From Pagrus major (lineage: Eukaryota; Chordata; Actinopteri; Spariformes; Sparidae): a stretch of 64,000 nt of DNA. A model generated the notes under the pieces. It ran no database searches. It worked only from the letters and a program-made list of their open reading frames with translations, and had not been told where the DNA came from. Below are positions 1 through 11,395 of this stretch, piece by piece. The stretch is from NCBI RefSeq assembly GCF_040436345.1, contig NC_133218.1:3365484-3429483 (forward strand). The letters are read 5' to 3'. Numbering within the stretch: the stretch's first letter is position 1; each line of letters begins with the position of its first letter. The translations under genes and the position numbers were made by a program.

Positions 1-304
1 GAGAAGAGCACATGATGAGAGTCCGATCTCTGATACTCCGGTCCCCTAAACAGCTAAACAGCAGCACTCTACAACACTGATGAGACAAAAAGGGGTTTAA
101 ATTATTGATCACCTAAGTCGCCTTCAGGGGAGGTGCCTGAAGGTAATGCCTTTCAAGGGGTGAATGTGAAGGATATAAACGATCCACCGCTGCCAAACAA
201 GATAATGTCATCGTGAATCACTTTATTCTGCAAGATATTTGTGAATGAGTCGCCTGGAGCAGCTGAGGTCAGTAATCACAGGCTGTCGCTGCTACTGCGA
301 CAGG
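1..304. other. No feature recognised
   Basis: Probably intronic sequence of the tetraspanin gene. No exon, repeat terminus or RNA gene seen on either strand. Confidence 0.4.
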
Positions 305-640
305 TCTGATGAAAATATAATTGAATTAGACAATTAATTGATTAATCGATACAGAAAATTCATCTGCAACTATTTTGATAATCGATTCAGCTATTTTTCA
401 AGCAGAAATTCCAAACATTCTCTGTTTTCAGCTTCTCAAATGAGAGGATTTGTTGCTTTTTTTGTGTTTATGGCAGTAAATTTAATATCTATGGGTTTGG
501 ACTGTTGGTTGGAAATAAGCAAACGGAAGACATGAGGAGGAGTCTGACAAATTGTGAATAGCATTTCTTTTAAATATTAATGGACAAAATAAGTAGCAGC
601 AGATTCATTGACACATCAAGATTGTTAGTCGCAACCATAA
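305..640. repeat. Degenerate hAT-like repeat, ATCGATTAATC family, copy 1
   Basis: Family words are visible: TTAATTGATTAATCGATACA, CTCAAATGAGAGGATTTG, GGTTTGGACTGTTGGTTGG and AGTCGCAACCA. The layout matches the common teleost element that begins with GGGCTGCAACTAAC. Ends and target duplication are not recoverable. Confidence 0.55.
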
Positions 641-3600
641 TGTTTTGCTCTGTTTTTCTCATTTATCATCAGTGGGGAAATTGTCATTTTTTAAGAGGTT
701 TTTGACTTTAACCATTCAGAGCAAACATGTAGTTTAAAGTCTGAGGAATTACAAAGCATTAAGTGCATACTTAAACCCACAGAATACACCAACCGTAATC
801 ACAAACAAGCATAAGTCAGTGCGTCAATCCAGCATACAACTGTCACTACTCCGACATCTTCAGCATTATCTAAATTTAAAGAGGATTTGAGGAAAATGAA
901 ATTATTAAGATATCACAATGACGAGTCAGCAGATGGTGCCGCGCTGCAACAGAAATCTGTCATCATGCCAAAGCCATCAATCTAACAGCCTGCCTAATTT
1001 AGATTTAATTTGTATGAGAGGACGACGGCCACAGAAGCGAGACACTGAGTCAGACTGTACCACACCCAGAGACAGTGAGACAGGAAAGACCCAGAACTAC
1101 AGTGATGAGCAAAACATTTCAATCAACACCCTTTACTATTTCTGTTTTGAAGAGTAACCGCAGTGCTGTACTAATTAATCAACAGAAGTAGTCATTAGCT
1201 TCTGTTTTAAGCACTAGATGTCCAAATGTGATTGTGTTGTGTGTCACACCTTCCATTTTTAACAAAAGAGGGGAGTCAGATTTTGGTAGATGTAGAGAAA
1301 AGCCAACGGAGATAAAATTTTAATATAAGAGGTTAGGGGGAGACATGTCTGTTGGTTGCTTGTTTTGTTTGTTGCTTGGTTTGTCAGCAGGATTACACAA
1401 AAACCACTGAACAGATTTCTAGGAAACTTGGATGGCAGATGGGTCTCGGCCCAGAATAGACCTCATTAACTTTTGGTGTGGATCCGGTGAAAGAGAACGG
1501 ATCCAGATTTTTTTTCTCAATTTCTTTTCACACAGTTTCTCTTGAATGACCCTTAATAATTACACTCCAACATTGCTCCAGCTTGCTACAATAGACAGAA
1601 AATGGCAAAACTTTCAGGTTCCAACTCTGTAACAATCCATCCTTGGGCTTGAGTTTAAAGCGCATCCTACTTTTGATGTTGCTGGCCTTCGTTGAGAAAC
1701 CAATCCTGAGTAAATATTAAGCACATATATATAAAACTTTTCCAGTTGTTGTGGGGAAATTTCAATCCAAAATAAAGTTAACCTACTGGGTCCTCACTTC
1801 CTTAGATGGTGGGAGTAGATGAGGACGTTTGTGTTGGTTCCTGCAGACAACAGCGGGGTGCTTTGTTTTCTTTCCACATGTTTCTATTACTGAAGTCGGC
1901 GTTAGTGAGGAGAATAGTAGTTACTGGATGTAACTTTAGCCCTTAAACAGCTTTTTCTTGCAGCCACAGTAAAGCACATTATTTTTAATATGCTAAAAAA
2001 CTTATGACAGTAATGATGGTATTGCAAAATCCATGTCTGTGCATAACGTGAAACCCGTGACAGTGATGAAACCAGGATACTGCCCACCCCTCAAAAGAGG
2101 GCAGTCAGATTTTGGTGGATGTAAAACATGAACTAACATAATTTGTCTTTCCCCTGTTGCCACTGTGACTTTATACATGTACATCATTTTACTATGTTTT
2201 GTTTGTATTCTAACTTCTACAGTATTACAGTCCATGTTTAAATGTCTCAATGTTTATGCTCAAACAATATATTCAAAAAGTCATTATAAACTGTTGTTAA
2301 TTTCCTTTATCTTTTTTTTTTTTTTTTACACAGGCATCCGACAACTCTCCAAACATCATCTTACTACCCACAGAAAAATCCCAGCACTGAGAACGACAGT
2401 GTTAAGAAGTAGAACAGAGTCACTGCAGTAATAAATTCTGTGTTGCTTTCTGTGACTTTATCTACTGTTAAAACTCAATGAACCACAGGAATAAGTGAAT
2501 CATTTTCTGCACAAGCTGCACTAGAGAAGTTTCAAACTTTGGCGACCTCAAGTGGCAGCAAGAGGTACAAAAATTTAACATTATTGTTTTCCAGTGTCTT
2601 TGTGACAAATGGATGCATGTGTACCTCATTCTTCCACATGTTATTACAATCTTTAACCTCATTGGTGCTGCAATAATATCCATTATTAAAGCCATAATAA
2701 ATGCTTTGTTTAAATGTCAATGCGCTGTTCACAGTTATGTCCTTGTCCTTTACAGGGTTTCATGGTTTGTTTACATTGTGTGTGTATGTGTATTTGAGGA
2801 CTGAAGGCCATTCAAGTTTATTTTCCGTGTAAAAGTCAAACTTATCTCAATCGTAGCTGTTGGTGCATGAAATGTCTGCAGCCACATTTTACTCCTGAGG
2901 TAAATGGGCTGCAAAATACTTTATAGTGTTGCGGTGTGTTCATTCTGTTGTCTGAAATTCAGTCCAGAAATATTTTGTACTTGTAATAGCTGTAATACAT
3001 GTAGCTACATAAAAGTATTTGGGAAATATTGAGTTAAATTTAGTCAAAAGATGTGATTTGGTCCTGAAACCTCAATATGGTTGTAGCTCTGGCATCTGCA
3101 CTGAAAAGACTGAGTGTTGTTGGTCTGCCAGTTTCATAGAGATCTGATTCTTTGGCAGACAGATGATTATCACATATGGGCAGAGCTGTAAGTGTGATTT
3201 CACACTGTGAATGAGACAGACACCCTTCCTCTGCTGAGGCAGCCTCACTGATGTTTGACTCTAATTTAAGACAGCACATCCAAATCATGAATTCAGTTAT
3301 TTGTAGTGTTTTCCTCCTGGAACATCACATTCTTGACACGGAAAGTTTGGGGGAATTAGGCTTTGAATGCATCTTCTGTGTCCTCTATAAAAGTATGCAA
3401 CTTGGCTGTGATTCTGTAAACTGAAATAGCAGCGGGCGTTTATCTGCTGCCTGAATAAAAAGGCTTTGTTGAAGGGTTCAGAAAGAGTTTTGTCAGCTTA
3501 TTCTTCCTATTTGTGCCATCTAAAAAGCTAATCATTCACAACAATGCATGAACACATTGTGTGCATGTGCATTACCGTCCTTTTGAGGTGAAAGAAAACA

Positions 3601-4104
3601 CTGTATTTTACAGCTTTGTTAAAACTTGACAAATCCTCTTCTTGTCTTCTTATCTTATCAGGAGTTGGGGTGGATTTGTTTTCTTAATTGCTTCTAATTT
3701 AATCAATATCACAATTTGGGCTGTTCAGCATTCTGATGAATGTGCAAGACTTCTGTGTTAATCTCTCTAGCTTCTTTTATTTTAGTACATAAAATAGACG
3801 GATTTGTTTTCATTGGATTTAAGCAGTGTTCTTGGCACACATCAGTACAATTACCAACACATCAACTCACATCAGCACAGACACATGGGTGTGGAAATGA
3901 GGTAAAATGTCATTCTAAAATACATTTTCAGCTAAATGTGTCAATAAATTGAATAAACCTGCAATTAACCTTATTGTCTGACCTGTGGAAAATCTAGATT
4001 AATTAAGTTTGGTCAGTCAGGTATGTCATTTTGAAAACACAGCAAAGGAAAAGTAAGTGAAAGCATTTTCAAACCAATCACATGTGGTCCAATTATTTAA
4101 GAAC
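641..4104. other. Intron-like DNA without coding signal
   Basis: Apart from the repeat at 1350-1535, only short unsupported ORFs occur. A 20-base phrase, GTCAGATTTTGGTAGATGTA at about 1275, recurs with one change at about 2105, each after a run of AAAAGAGGG, so a small dispersed repeat is present twice. The next tetraspanin exon was looked for here and not found. Confidence 0.4.
1350..1535. repeat. Dispersed repeat with GTTTGTCAGCAGGATTAC
   Basis: A TTGTTTTGTTTGTTGCTTGG run, GTTTGTCAGCAGGATTACAC, ACTGAACAGATTTCTAGGAA and TTTTGGTGTGGATCCGGT match a repeat common in percomorph genomes, recalled from general knowledge. No ends are defined. Confidence 0.45.
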
Positions 4105-4116
4105 CACTTAAATTGT

Positions 4117-4443
4117 GAGGGGCGGCTGTAGCTCAGTGGGTAGAGCAGGTTCAAACCCCGGCTCCCCTGGGCGGAACTGAGCTACATGCCGAAGTATCCT
4201 TGAGCAAGATACTGAACCCCGAAACTGCTACTGACGCGCAGTTGGCACCTTGTGTGGCAGCCTCTGCCGTCAGCGGGCCCTGCGATGAGCTGGCGACTCG
4301 TCCAGGGATATACCCTGGCCTCCGCCCTATGAAAACTGGATTTGGCCCCAGTAACCCCCGCAACCCCCTGAAAGGGGGGGGTAAAGTGGCAACATCTCCG
4401 CGACCCTCACGGAAAAGCGGTCAAGATAATGAACTGAACTGAA
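4117..4443 (+). mobile_element. tRNA-derived SINE with 12-bp target duplication
   Basis: The head carries an RNA polymerase III A box (GTAGCTCAGTGGGTAGAGC) and B box (GGTTCAAACCC), but the anticodon arm between them is missing, so the boxes are nearly adjacent. A middle part contains GAAGTATCCTTGAGCAAGATACTGAACCCC in two stretches typical of teleost SINEs. The 3' part (CTGGCGACTCGTCCAGGG to CGCGACCCTCACGG) resembles the tail of L2-type LINEs, followed by a GAACT repeat. Flanking copies of CACTTAAATTGT at 4105-4116 and 4444-4455 are exact target duplications, so the insertion is fairly recent. The small ORFs inside it are meaningless. Confidence 0.88.
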
Positions 4444-4686
4444 CACTTAAATTGTTTTTTTTTTTAAAAAGGGCCTACTTCTTCACTGCATATATATCTG
4501 CTTCGCAGATTGCACGTCCCTTTGCTTACGGTACCAGTATACATAAGCTCTGTGCCTTTTCATCTGTAACTTAATAAAAATACTTTACTTTTCACAGTTA
4601 TATGATGTTTTAAACATTTTTGATCCTTTGGATAGAAATTACCGTTAGCAACATTGGGTATCCACACGCTAATGTTAGGTCACTAT

Positions 4687-5118
4687 TAGGGGTTGACAGA
4701 TATGGCTTTTCAGGGCCAATACCAATACCAATTATTAGAAATCAAGAAGACTGAAAACCGATATTTAAGACCAATATTCATTTGCTGTAAAAACGAAAAT
4801 CTTTGTGTCCAAATTTAGAACAACCAGTGAAATAAACTTCAGTACAATTTACTCTAGTACTGTTCTTATGCACAATTTTGAGGTACTTCACTTGAGTATT
4901 TCCTTTTCCTGCTACTTTATACTTCCTCTCCACTACATTCATTTGATACATTTAGTTACCTGTTACTTTGAAGATTCAGATTATTTTGTGTTTATAGGCC
5001 ATCAGTTGTTACCATGTTAACAATTAGATATTGTTGTGGGTGGGACATTGCCTGGGAGGATGTTGCATCAGAGCCAAAGTAGCACATTTTTAAATTAAAG
5101 GTAATCGGTCTACCCCTA
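4687..5118 (+). mobile_element. Nonautonomous hAT-like element (432 bp)
   Basis: Termini are inverted: TAGGGGTTGACAGAT on the left and, on the complement of the right end, TAGGGGTAGACCGAT. Flanking 8-bp target duplications are GTCACTAT (4679-4686) and TTCACTAT (5119-5126), 7 of 8 matching. This is the hAT signature. The interior (about 4805-5010) contains one copy of the TACTCAAGTACTG-type unit found tandemly at 10381-11395. There is no transposase ORF. Confidence 0.8.
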
Positions 5119-5126
5119 TTCACTAT

Positions 5127-6160
5127 GGCTCTTTTTACACTTGATGGTTGGAAGAGCTGTCAAAAATAAAAGTCATTGACTGTACACGGTCTTATGAAAG
5201 CGAGCAGTAAAGCTCAGACCTCATTGCTGGATAAGGGATTTAAATCACAAATCAGACAGAAGGGTTACTGGTTCTACTACTGTATTATGTGTATATGCAG
5301 AGCTTTTTAGGAAGCCAGCTAAGAAAGCTGACCACACTAGTTAAAAACACCTACGTGATTACCTAAATGATCAAAAATGTTAGAAACACGATAAACAAAA
5401 ATACATTGTGAACTATTAACAATATATATAAAGCCAACTGTGAAAAGTGAAGTGTTTTAGCAAAGTCGCAGATGAAAAAGCACAGAGATAATTATAGACG
5501 TATACAGTCAAGTTGGCACCAGAAGCAAAAGGACGTGCTGTTCATAAAGTGGATATATGTCACACTACATTATACAAGTGGAGAGTTTGGGTTTTACTTT
5601 GAGGTTTCAGCCGTCATTTCATTTGCTAAAACTCATTTGGAGGTAAAACTCTAAACAAAAGCACACCAAAATGTCAGGGAATCTGAGTGCAAAATTAGAG
5701 TAAACACAGAGGGTCAAAGTTGAACCTGTAAACTGTGATGCATGCTTACAACGAAGAGTTTGGTGAATATTCTGACCACTCTCCCTTGTTTTTGCTTCCA
5801 AATACAAGAAGGTTGGCTGACCTGTGGCTGTGTTTTAACCTGTATGACTGTCTCACTGCTTGTGATTCTTGCCCCATTTGGCTTCTTTTCACTTTTTTCC
5901 AAGATCTCAGCAATTATTTTGATGAGTAAAATGTTGTTATAACCAATAAAAATGATGGCCTAACCAACCGACAAAAGAGAGAAATATGAGAAATAAAATA
6001 TCCAGATCATAAATGTTTTAAGACACGCCTGCATCTAGGGGAAAATCTCAGGCTCATAACTCAAAACATGCAGGCGCTTGAGAAGGACTTCAGACCAACA
6101 CAAGCACTTTGGCAATTAAATCCTCAGTGCAGGCTCAACAATGCCAGAATGGAAACTTAC
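5127..6160. other. Tetraspanin intron, nothing further seen
   Basis: Several overlapping 60-70 codon frames occur on both strands around 5470-5940, but none has a recognisable motif or proper splice context. They are taken as chance. Confidence 0.4.
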
Positions 6161-6245
6161 CCAAAAGAGAAAGTTGAAGGCGAACAGGAGGTATTTCAGG
6201 CAGATGGTTCCACATGTTTCCTTCTTCTCCTCAGAGGCCCCCATG
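6161..6245 (-). CDS. cd151: CD151-type tetraspanin, first coding exon (partial gene)
   Basis: This exon encodes the N-terminus of a tetraspanin, a four-pass membrane protein that organises integrins and other partners at the cell surface. Reading the minus strand, a TTCAG acceptor is followed by one base and an ATG at 6244. The 28 codons run [20 protein letters not shown] and on into FNFLFW, then a GTAAG donor (6160-6156) in phase 0. The short charged cytosolic tail, the EKK-TCGT-CLKYLLF block and the start of transmembrane segment 1 match CD151 best, with TSPAN11 the next candidate. The following exon (rest of TM1, with the usual AGxAVxxVGIWTL motif) is not visible between 1 and 6160, so it lies past the left edge after an intron of more than 6 kb. 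Tetraspanin family is near certain; the CD151 assignment rests on 28 residues only. Confidence 0.82.
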
Positions 6246-7889
6246 CTGAACAAGACAGTAGATATTAGGTCAAATAAAACAATATCAAACAGTAGGAAAT
6301 GGTTATTTTTAGTCCCTTCAAGACTCAGCTTGTGACCAAACACTAAAATCTTGAGTTTTCTCACAAAAGAATGTTTCAGTCAAGATAAAGGTGACAAACA
6401 TGACTCTACCTGTGGCTGGTAGCTTGTTTGGACAGAATATAAAAGCTCATTTCTAGCATTAGTTATGGTTTAAAGTTTTTGATACTTGTGCCAGCATCCA
6501 AAGTTTTGGTCCACTGCTGGACAAAACTTTTCTTTTTTTAATTTGAACATATATCAAGAACAATGAATCAAAAATCGAAATAGTTGCAGATTAAATTTCT
6601 GTTGATTGTTGCAACTCTAAACTGATTCAACAGCCATATAAAACTTAAACTAAATAAGCACAATGTAGGCCAGTAGCTGCTATAGCCTGAAATAAAAGCC
6701 AAGCTTCCTTTTATTGTGAGGTGCTTTTAACAAATGAGATGTTACAGGGCTAATGCAGAACATGGGGGAGTGAATATCGGACCAGCTGTGTAGGCAGAAT
6801 CAGTGAGCTGAGTTATTACATGTGTATGCAGCGAGATCCATGACTAAGCACTGAGTAGGAGCTGAGAGTCGGCCAAAGGCTGGAAATTATAACCACCCGC
6901 TCCCCTGGTGCCTGGTACCAACACCCAGCGCTTCTAGAAACAAAAATCATCTTCTTCTTACAGCAGGTTGTGTTTCATTAAATCAGCTTGACAGAGACAG
7001 CTTAAAGAGGATGTCATGGAAGTTTTTTTAAAACAGGAATGAAAACAGATCGAAGCTTTTCCAACAATCTTTGTATCTAAACCGCAGTAATTGACACCGT
7101 ATTAAAAATTCAAAGTGTTTTCATCACAACGCTGCCAAACACAACTCTTGAGTTTGAAGTTTGCAAGATTTATAGATCCCATCGTATAACAACACTTGCT
7201 CCTCGCTGCCTCCATGTCATCTTTATTCTCCAAGTCTTGTGTTCTTTTTTTCACCCCACAATCTTCTTGGCTCACTTCTCTGCAGTCAAGCCCAGACTCG
7301 CCCTCCTCTGACTGCCTCATCAAACTCTTCTTCCCCTCCTCCCGTCTCTCCACCCCCTCGTACACTACTGTCAATTCAGATGCGAGCAGCACTGCATGAG
7401 TGAGTGAGGGTGACTGTCTGGGCTCTGTCTGTTGACCATCTGTTACGGCGGGCGCTCTTAGCGTGATCTTGTTAATTAAATTCAAACAAGACTTAATGGA
7501 CAACGCTGCACTCTGCTTTTTAGAGACAGAGAGAAAACAGCTGAGTCAAGAAAGGAAGTTAAATGTTTAAACTCTTTGCAAGCCTTCTTTTAAAAAATGG
7601 AAAAACGCTAAATAAGAAATATCCCCTCTGCACGGAGGACAAGAATTCAGTTGTGTTAGCTTTAGTGAACGTACGTGATATCTTCACTCAAGGGCACATT
7701 AAACAAGATGGTAAATAAGTCGAGAGGAGCCATCTGTCTGATGCACTCACCACGAATCAATTTAGTAAGCTAATGGCTGTCTCGTCTACCCTCAGAGATT
7801 ACAGTGTTGAAATACAACATGTCCAGAAATGTTTATATTATCTGCATTAGCAAACAGATTTATTTAAGTGTTACAGATGTTGTAGGTTA
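6246..7889. other. Putative first intron of the tetraspanin gene
   Basis: A short ATCGAAATAGTTGCAG-type fragment at 6560-6615 recalls the ATCGATTAATC repeat family. The 133-codon minus frame at 7102-7503 is the longest here and is not recognised. No other signal. Confidence 0.4.
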
Positions 7890-8110
7890 GTGGCAATAGA
7901 TGAGTTGTTTTCAGGCAACTATTGCTAAGCAACTATTTTTGGGTCGAGGACAAAACAAGACATTAGAGAACAGCACTTTAAGCTTCCGGAAACAGAGCTC
8001 AATCAACATTTTTCACCATTTCTTGACATTTAATGGACCAGATAATTAATCCATTAATGACGAAAATGATCGGCAGATGAATCAACAATGAAAATGAAAA
8101 TCGTGCAATG
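7890..8110. repeat. ATCGATTAATC family, copy 2 (3' part)
   Basis: GACAAAACAAGACATT, CAACATTTTTCACCATTTCT, GACATTTAATGGACCAGATA and AATTAATCCATTAATGACGA follow the order of the family's 3' half. A second copy follows at 8270-8585. Confidence 0.55.
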
Positions 8111-8269
8111 CCATAACTTAGATTTAACAAAATGTGTCGAGGTGTAAAGAAACAATGACATTCAAATTACATTTCAATTTGTTTCATTTAGAGGCACATA
8201 ATGATTTTGGCTAACATGCGGGCGTAACACAAGTCAAATAGCTCTTGCACTGTTTACAGCTACATTGAT

Positions 8270-8585
8270 TGGTCTTTTTGTCAATGAGTCAATCGATAGA
8301 ATTCGTTTGCAACCATTTACATTAATTGATTAATCATTTTCCCTATTTTTTTAAAAGAAACATTCAAATTTCTCTGGCTCTTGTTTCTGCAATGTTATTA
8401 TTTTGCTGAAGTGTAAAGTGAGTGTTTGGGGTTTTTGTACTGTTGGTTGAACAAAACAAGACATTTGAAGATGTGATCTTGGGCTCTGGGAAACTGTGAT
8501 GGACATTTTTCACCATCTTCCCATAGAGGGAATTACCCACAGATTAATCAATAATTGTAATCAATAATTAGATCATTTGAATATT
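8270..8585. repeat. ATCGATTAATC family, copy 3
   Basis: It contains ATTAATTGATTAATC, TACTGTTGGTTGAACAAAAC, AAGACATTTGAAGATGTGAT, CTTGGGCTCTGGGAAACTGT and ACAGATTAATCAATAATTG, in family order. It is more complete than copy 2, 160 bp upstream. Confidence 0.6.
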
Positions 8586-8751
8586 TCATTCAAATTACAT
8601 TTCATTCTCAAATCCAATATTTAGACTCAACTGTCTACACCAGACTCTAAAACACTCTGACACTCTTTGAATTGGACTTCCCACTACATCTAACAGGACT
8701 GTCTGATTTGCCATTCACACACAGAAGTAGAAATCCAGCATAGTGAAAAAC

Positions 8752-9042
8752 AGAAAACCGATATATTTGTTGGTTGATACTGACCTCTTAAAGATATATC
8801 AGTATAGGCATGTATGTTGTCCAATATGCGCCAATATGAAAACTTTTTTTAGAGATTACAATTTAGAAAAAGATGCTTGGGATGATTTCTAATCATTAAA
8901 TTTTACTGTTTCCGTGCATTGTTGTTGTTTCAGTGCATTGTTGTTGTTGTGGTTGTCGTTTTTTTTTCTATTGTGTACATCGGCCAATATATTGATAAAG
9001 TATTAGCATCAGCCCCAATAATGGAGTATGGGTCGTAACATC
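8752..9042. repeat. CGATATATC family hAT-like fragment
   Basis: ACCGATATATTTG, TATATCAGTATAGGCATGTA, TTGTCCAATATGCGCCAATA and GCCCCAATAATGGAGTATGG correspond in order to the element at 17575-18303. Ends are eroded. Confidence 0.55.
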
Positions 9043-10032
9043 CTGCATGTCGTCAGTTTACAGTTTTATCTGATCTGTTTAATGTATTTTTTACAGGATT
9101 CATTTCAGGGTTCCCCAAGTGAACCGTTTAGTTGAGATAGTAAGCCACACAGATCTTCCTGATAAATTCAGTCAGTAGCCAAAAGCCTAAATAAAAGTCA
9201 CACTGATAATTACTCCATACTTCTGCTCTATTTTATAGGTTGTTGTTGTTGTTGTATCTGTTAATGTTTTATTTTTCCAATGAACTTATTAAAGGTATTA
9301 GTCCAGACTTGGACGATGAAGTCATCTGATGTGAATGTGAGTGTGCTGCCAGTCTGAACACAACCTTTTGTCCTTCAGCAGGTTCAATTTCTGAATAAAG
9401 TGAGTCACGACTGAAGCCATATTAACTCACCTGTGACCACCCCTCTCATTCAACTGACTGGAAAAACACCAGTGTCATAGAAACCAGCTGGTTTGACCAA
9501 CTGGTGTGTAAATAAATAAGCTTAAAAGAACAATATGTGGTTATAAAAGTGAGGATATTACCTAGCTAGCACGTTACTACACTTATATTGCAAATCACAG
9601 CTGTGTCTTAACAACGGCTCAGCTGTAAAACCACTGGAAAGTAGCATCCTCTTGTGGTTTTCATAGAGGATTTGAGTTCACAATCACCACCTACACAGTG
9701 TAACACCATCATGTATTCATTTAAGACTTCCCACGTTGATAAAAATCACGTTTTGAAGTAACGTTACATCTCTTCGGCTGTTTAAGCTAACGCTAAAGTT
9801 AAAGTATGCCCTCCGTGCTGCTGCTAAGAGGCAAACGACCCATTTTATCAAGCCGAACTACTTCTTAGACGAGAAAAACACGGTAAAAACTTGTCTGGAA
9901 ACTTAGTTTTCATAGAAAGCTACAAAATGTGTCGGTTGTGTCGTAAAAGACAATAAACGCTGCCTAGTCTGGTCAATGCGACACAGCAGAATGAGCTAAC
10001 AGAGCATCGAGTTACTTCCTGTTTTCACTTAC
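9043..10032. other. Intron-like DNA near the tetraspanin first exon
   Basis: Short (GTT)n at about 9239-9256. Words such as GTAACGTTACATC and GCTAACGCTAAAG near 9770-9800 are common in teleost noncoding DNA. No gene is supported. Confidence 0.4.
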
Positions 10033-10200
10033 CTGATTTTTCTCTGATCTCCTGTCGAGATAAAGCGATTAAATGTGTGAAAATTAGTCCGAGATGTCGT
10101 CTGTTTTCATTCAGTTTGTGTGGATAAAGGCCTCTCCGACAGCCGAGTGATTGAAGCTGGAGGCTAGAAAATCTGAGTGTGCTGAGTGAGGCTGGAGCTG
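10033..10200 (-). other. Probable noncoding 5' exon and promoter region of the tetraspanin gene
   Basis: On the minus strand the sequence reads GAAAAATCAG followed by GTAAGTG, a near-perfect splice donor at 10032. The upstream 170 bases are less AT-rich than their surroundings and contain a (CTG)n/(CAG)n run at 10196-10214. A noncoding first exon well upstream of the ATG exon is usual for tetraspanins, and the next coding exon on this strand is the tetraspanin exon at 6161-6245. The transcription start and the 5' boundary cannot be fixed from sequence; 10200 is a guess. It could also be a bidirectional promoter that serves a plus-strand transcript. Confidence 0.45.
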
Positions 10201-10380
10201 CTGCTGCTGCTGCTGACTCCACCCCGGGCCACCTTACACGTTTCTGTGGATTTTACTGTCCCGGGGCAACGATACGTGATGCCAGCGGTTACTACAGGGA
10301 GGGACAAGAAGGGAAGGCCTGGTGGTGCTTGTACAGCCCTCAGACCTGCAGGAGCAAAGTCATATTGACTGGTAATCCAG

Positions 10381-11395
10381 AGGTGGAATGTAACTTAGTA
10401 CATTTACTCAATTCTGAGGTCATTTATCTGAGTATTTCCATTTTATGCTACTTTTTACCTCGACTTTTCCCTTCATGTCGGAGGGAAATGTTGTACTTTT
10501 TATTCATCTACATTTTTAATAGCTTTGGTTACAAGCTACCAGTGATGAAATGTACCTAAGTACATTTACTCAAGTACTGTACTTGAAAACAACTTAGTAT
10601 TTCCATTTTATGCTACTTTTTATATTTACTTCCCAACATGTCAGAGGGAAATGTAGTTCTTTTTACTCAATTACATGTATTTAATAGCTTTAATTACCAG
10701 TGATGGGATGTATCTAAGTACATTTATTTAAGTACTGTACTTAAAAACAAGTTAACTTACTTGAGTATTTTCATTTTATACTACTTTTTACCTTTACTCC
10801 TCTACATGTCAGAGGGAAATAGTGTGATTTTTCCACAACTACATTTATTTAATAGCTACCAGTGATGTAACTAAGTACATTTACTTAAAGAACTGTACTT
10901 GAATACAATTTTGAGGTAATTTACTTTAGTATATCCATTTTATGCTACTTTTTTTACCATTGCATGTCAAAGGGAAATATTGTAAATTTTTATTCAACTT
11001 CATTTATTTAATAGCCTCAGTTACTAGTTACCTGTGATGGAATGTAAGTAAGTATTTTCACTCAAGTACTGTACTTAAACACAATTATATTACTTGAATA
11101 TTTCCATTTTGTGCTACTTTTTACCTTATAACTCTCCTATGTCAGTGGGAAATATTGTACTTTTTACTTAACTACATTTATCTAGTGCTAGTTTACCAGT
11201 GATGAAACGTGTCTCAGTACATTTACTCAAGAGCTGTACTTAAGTACAATGTTGCAGTACTTGTAGCCTACTTTACTTGAGTATTTTCTTTCCCTGCTAC
11301 TTCCACTCTGGTACATGTTATAGACAAATATTATACTTTTTACTCAATACATTTTTTGATAACTTTAGTTACTAGTTACTTTGCAGCTGCATCAC
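10381..11395 (+). repeat. Tandem array, six units of about 160 bp
   Basis: Units begin near 10381, 10541, 10699, 10861, 11033 and 11198, a spacing of 158-172 bp. Each reads roughly AGTGATGGAATGTAACTAAG, then TACATTTACTCAAGTACTG, a TTTCCATTTTATGCTACTTT block, CAGAGGGAAATATTGTACTT and AATAGCTTTAGTTAC. Copies have diverged by point changes and small indels. Degenerate continuation with the same words (GTACTTTTACTCAAG) runs to about 11945. The same unit occurs singly in the hAT-like element at 4687-5118. Confidence 0.85.

Noticed and set aside
4200..4442. ORFs on both strands at 4151-4442
   Set aside because: They are translations of a GC-rich tRNA-derived SINE.
7102..7503. 133-codon minus-strand ORF
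   Set aside because: No recognised domain, no conserved-looking motif and no splice or promoter context; it lies in a tetraspanin intron and is probably chance.
10257..10269. X-box-like GTCCCGGGGCAAC near the tetraspanin promoter
   Set aside because: The left half-site lacks the required RCC pattern, and a tetraspanin has no evident ciliary role.
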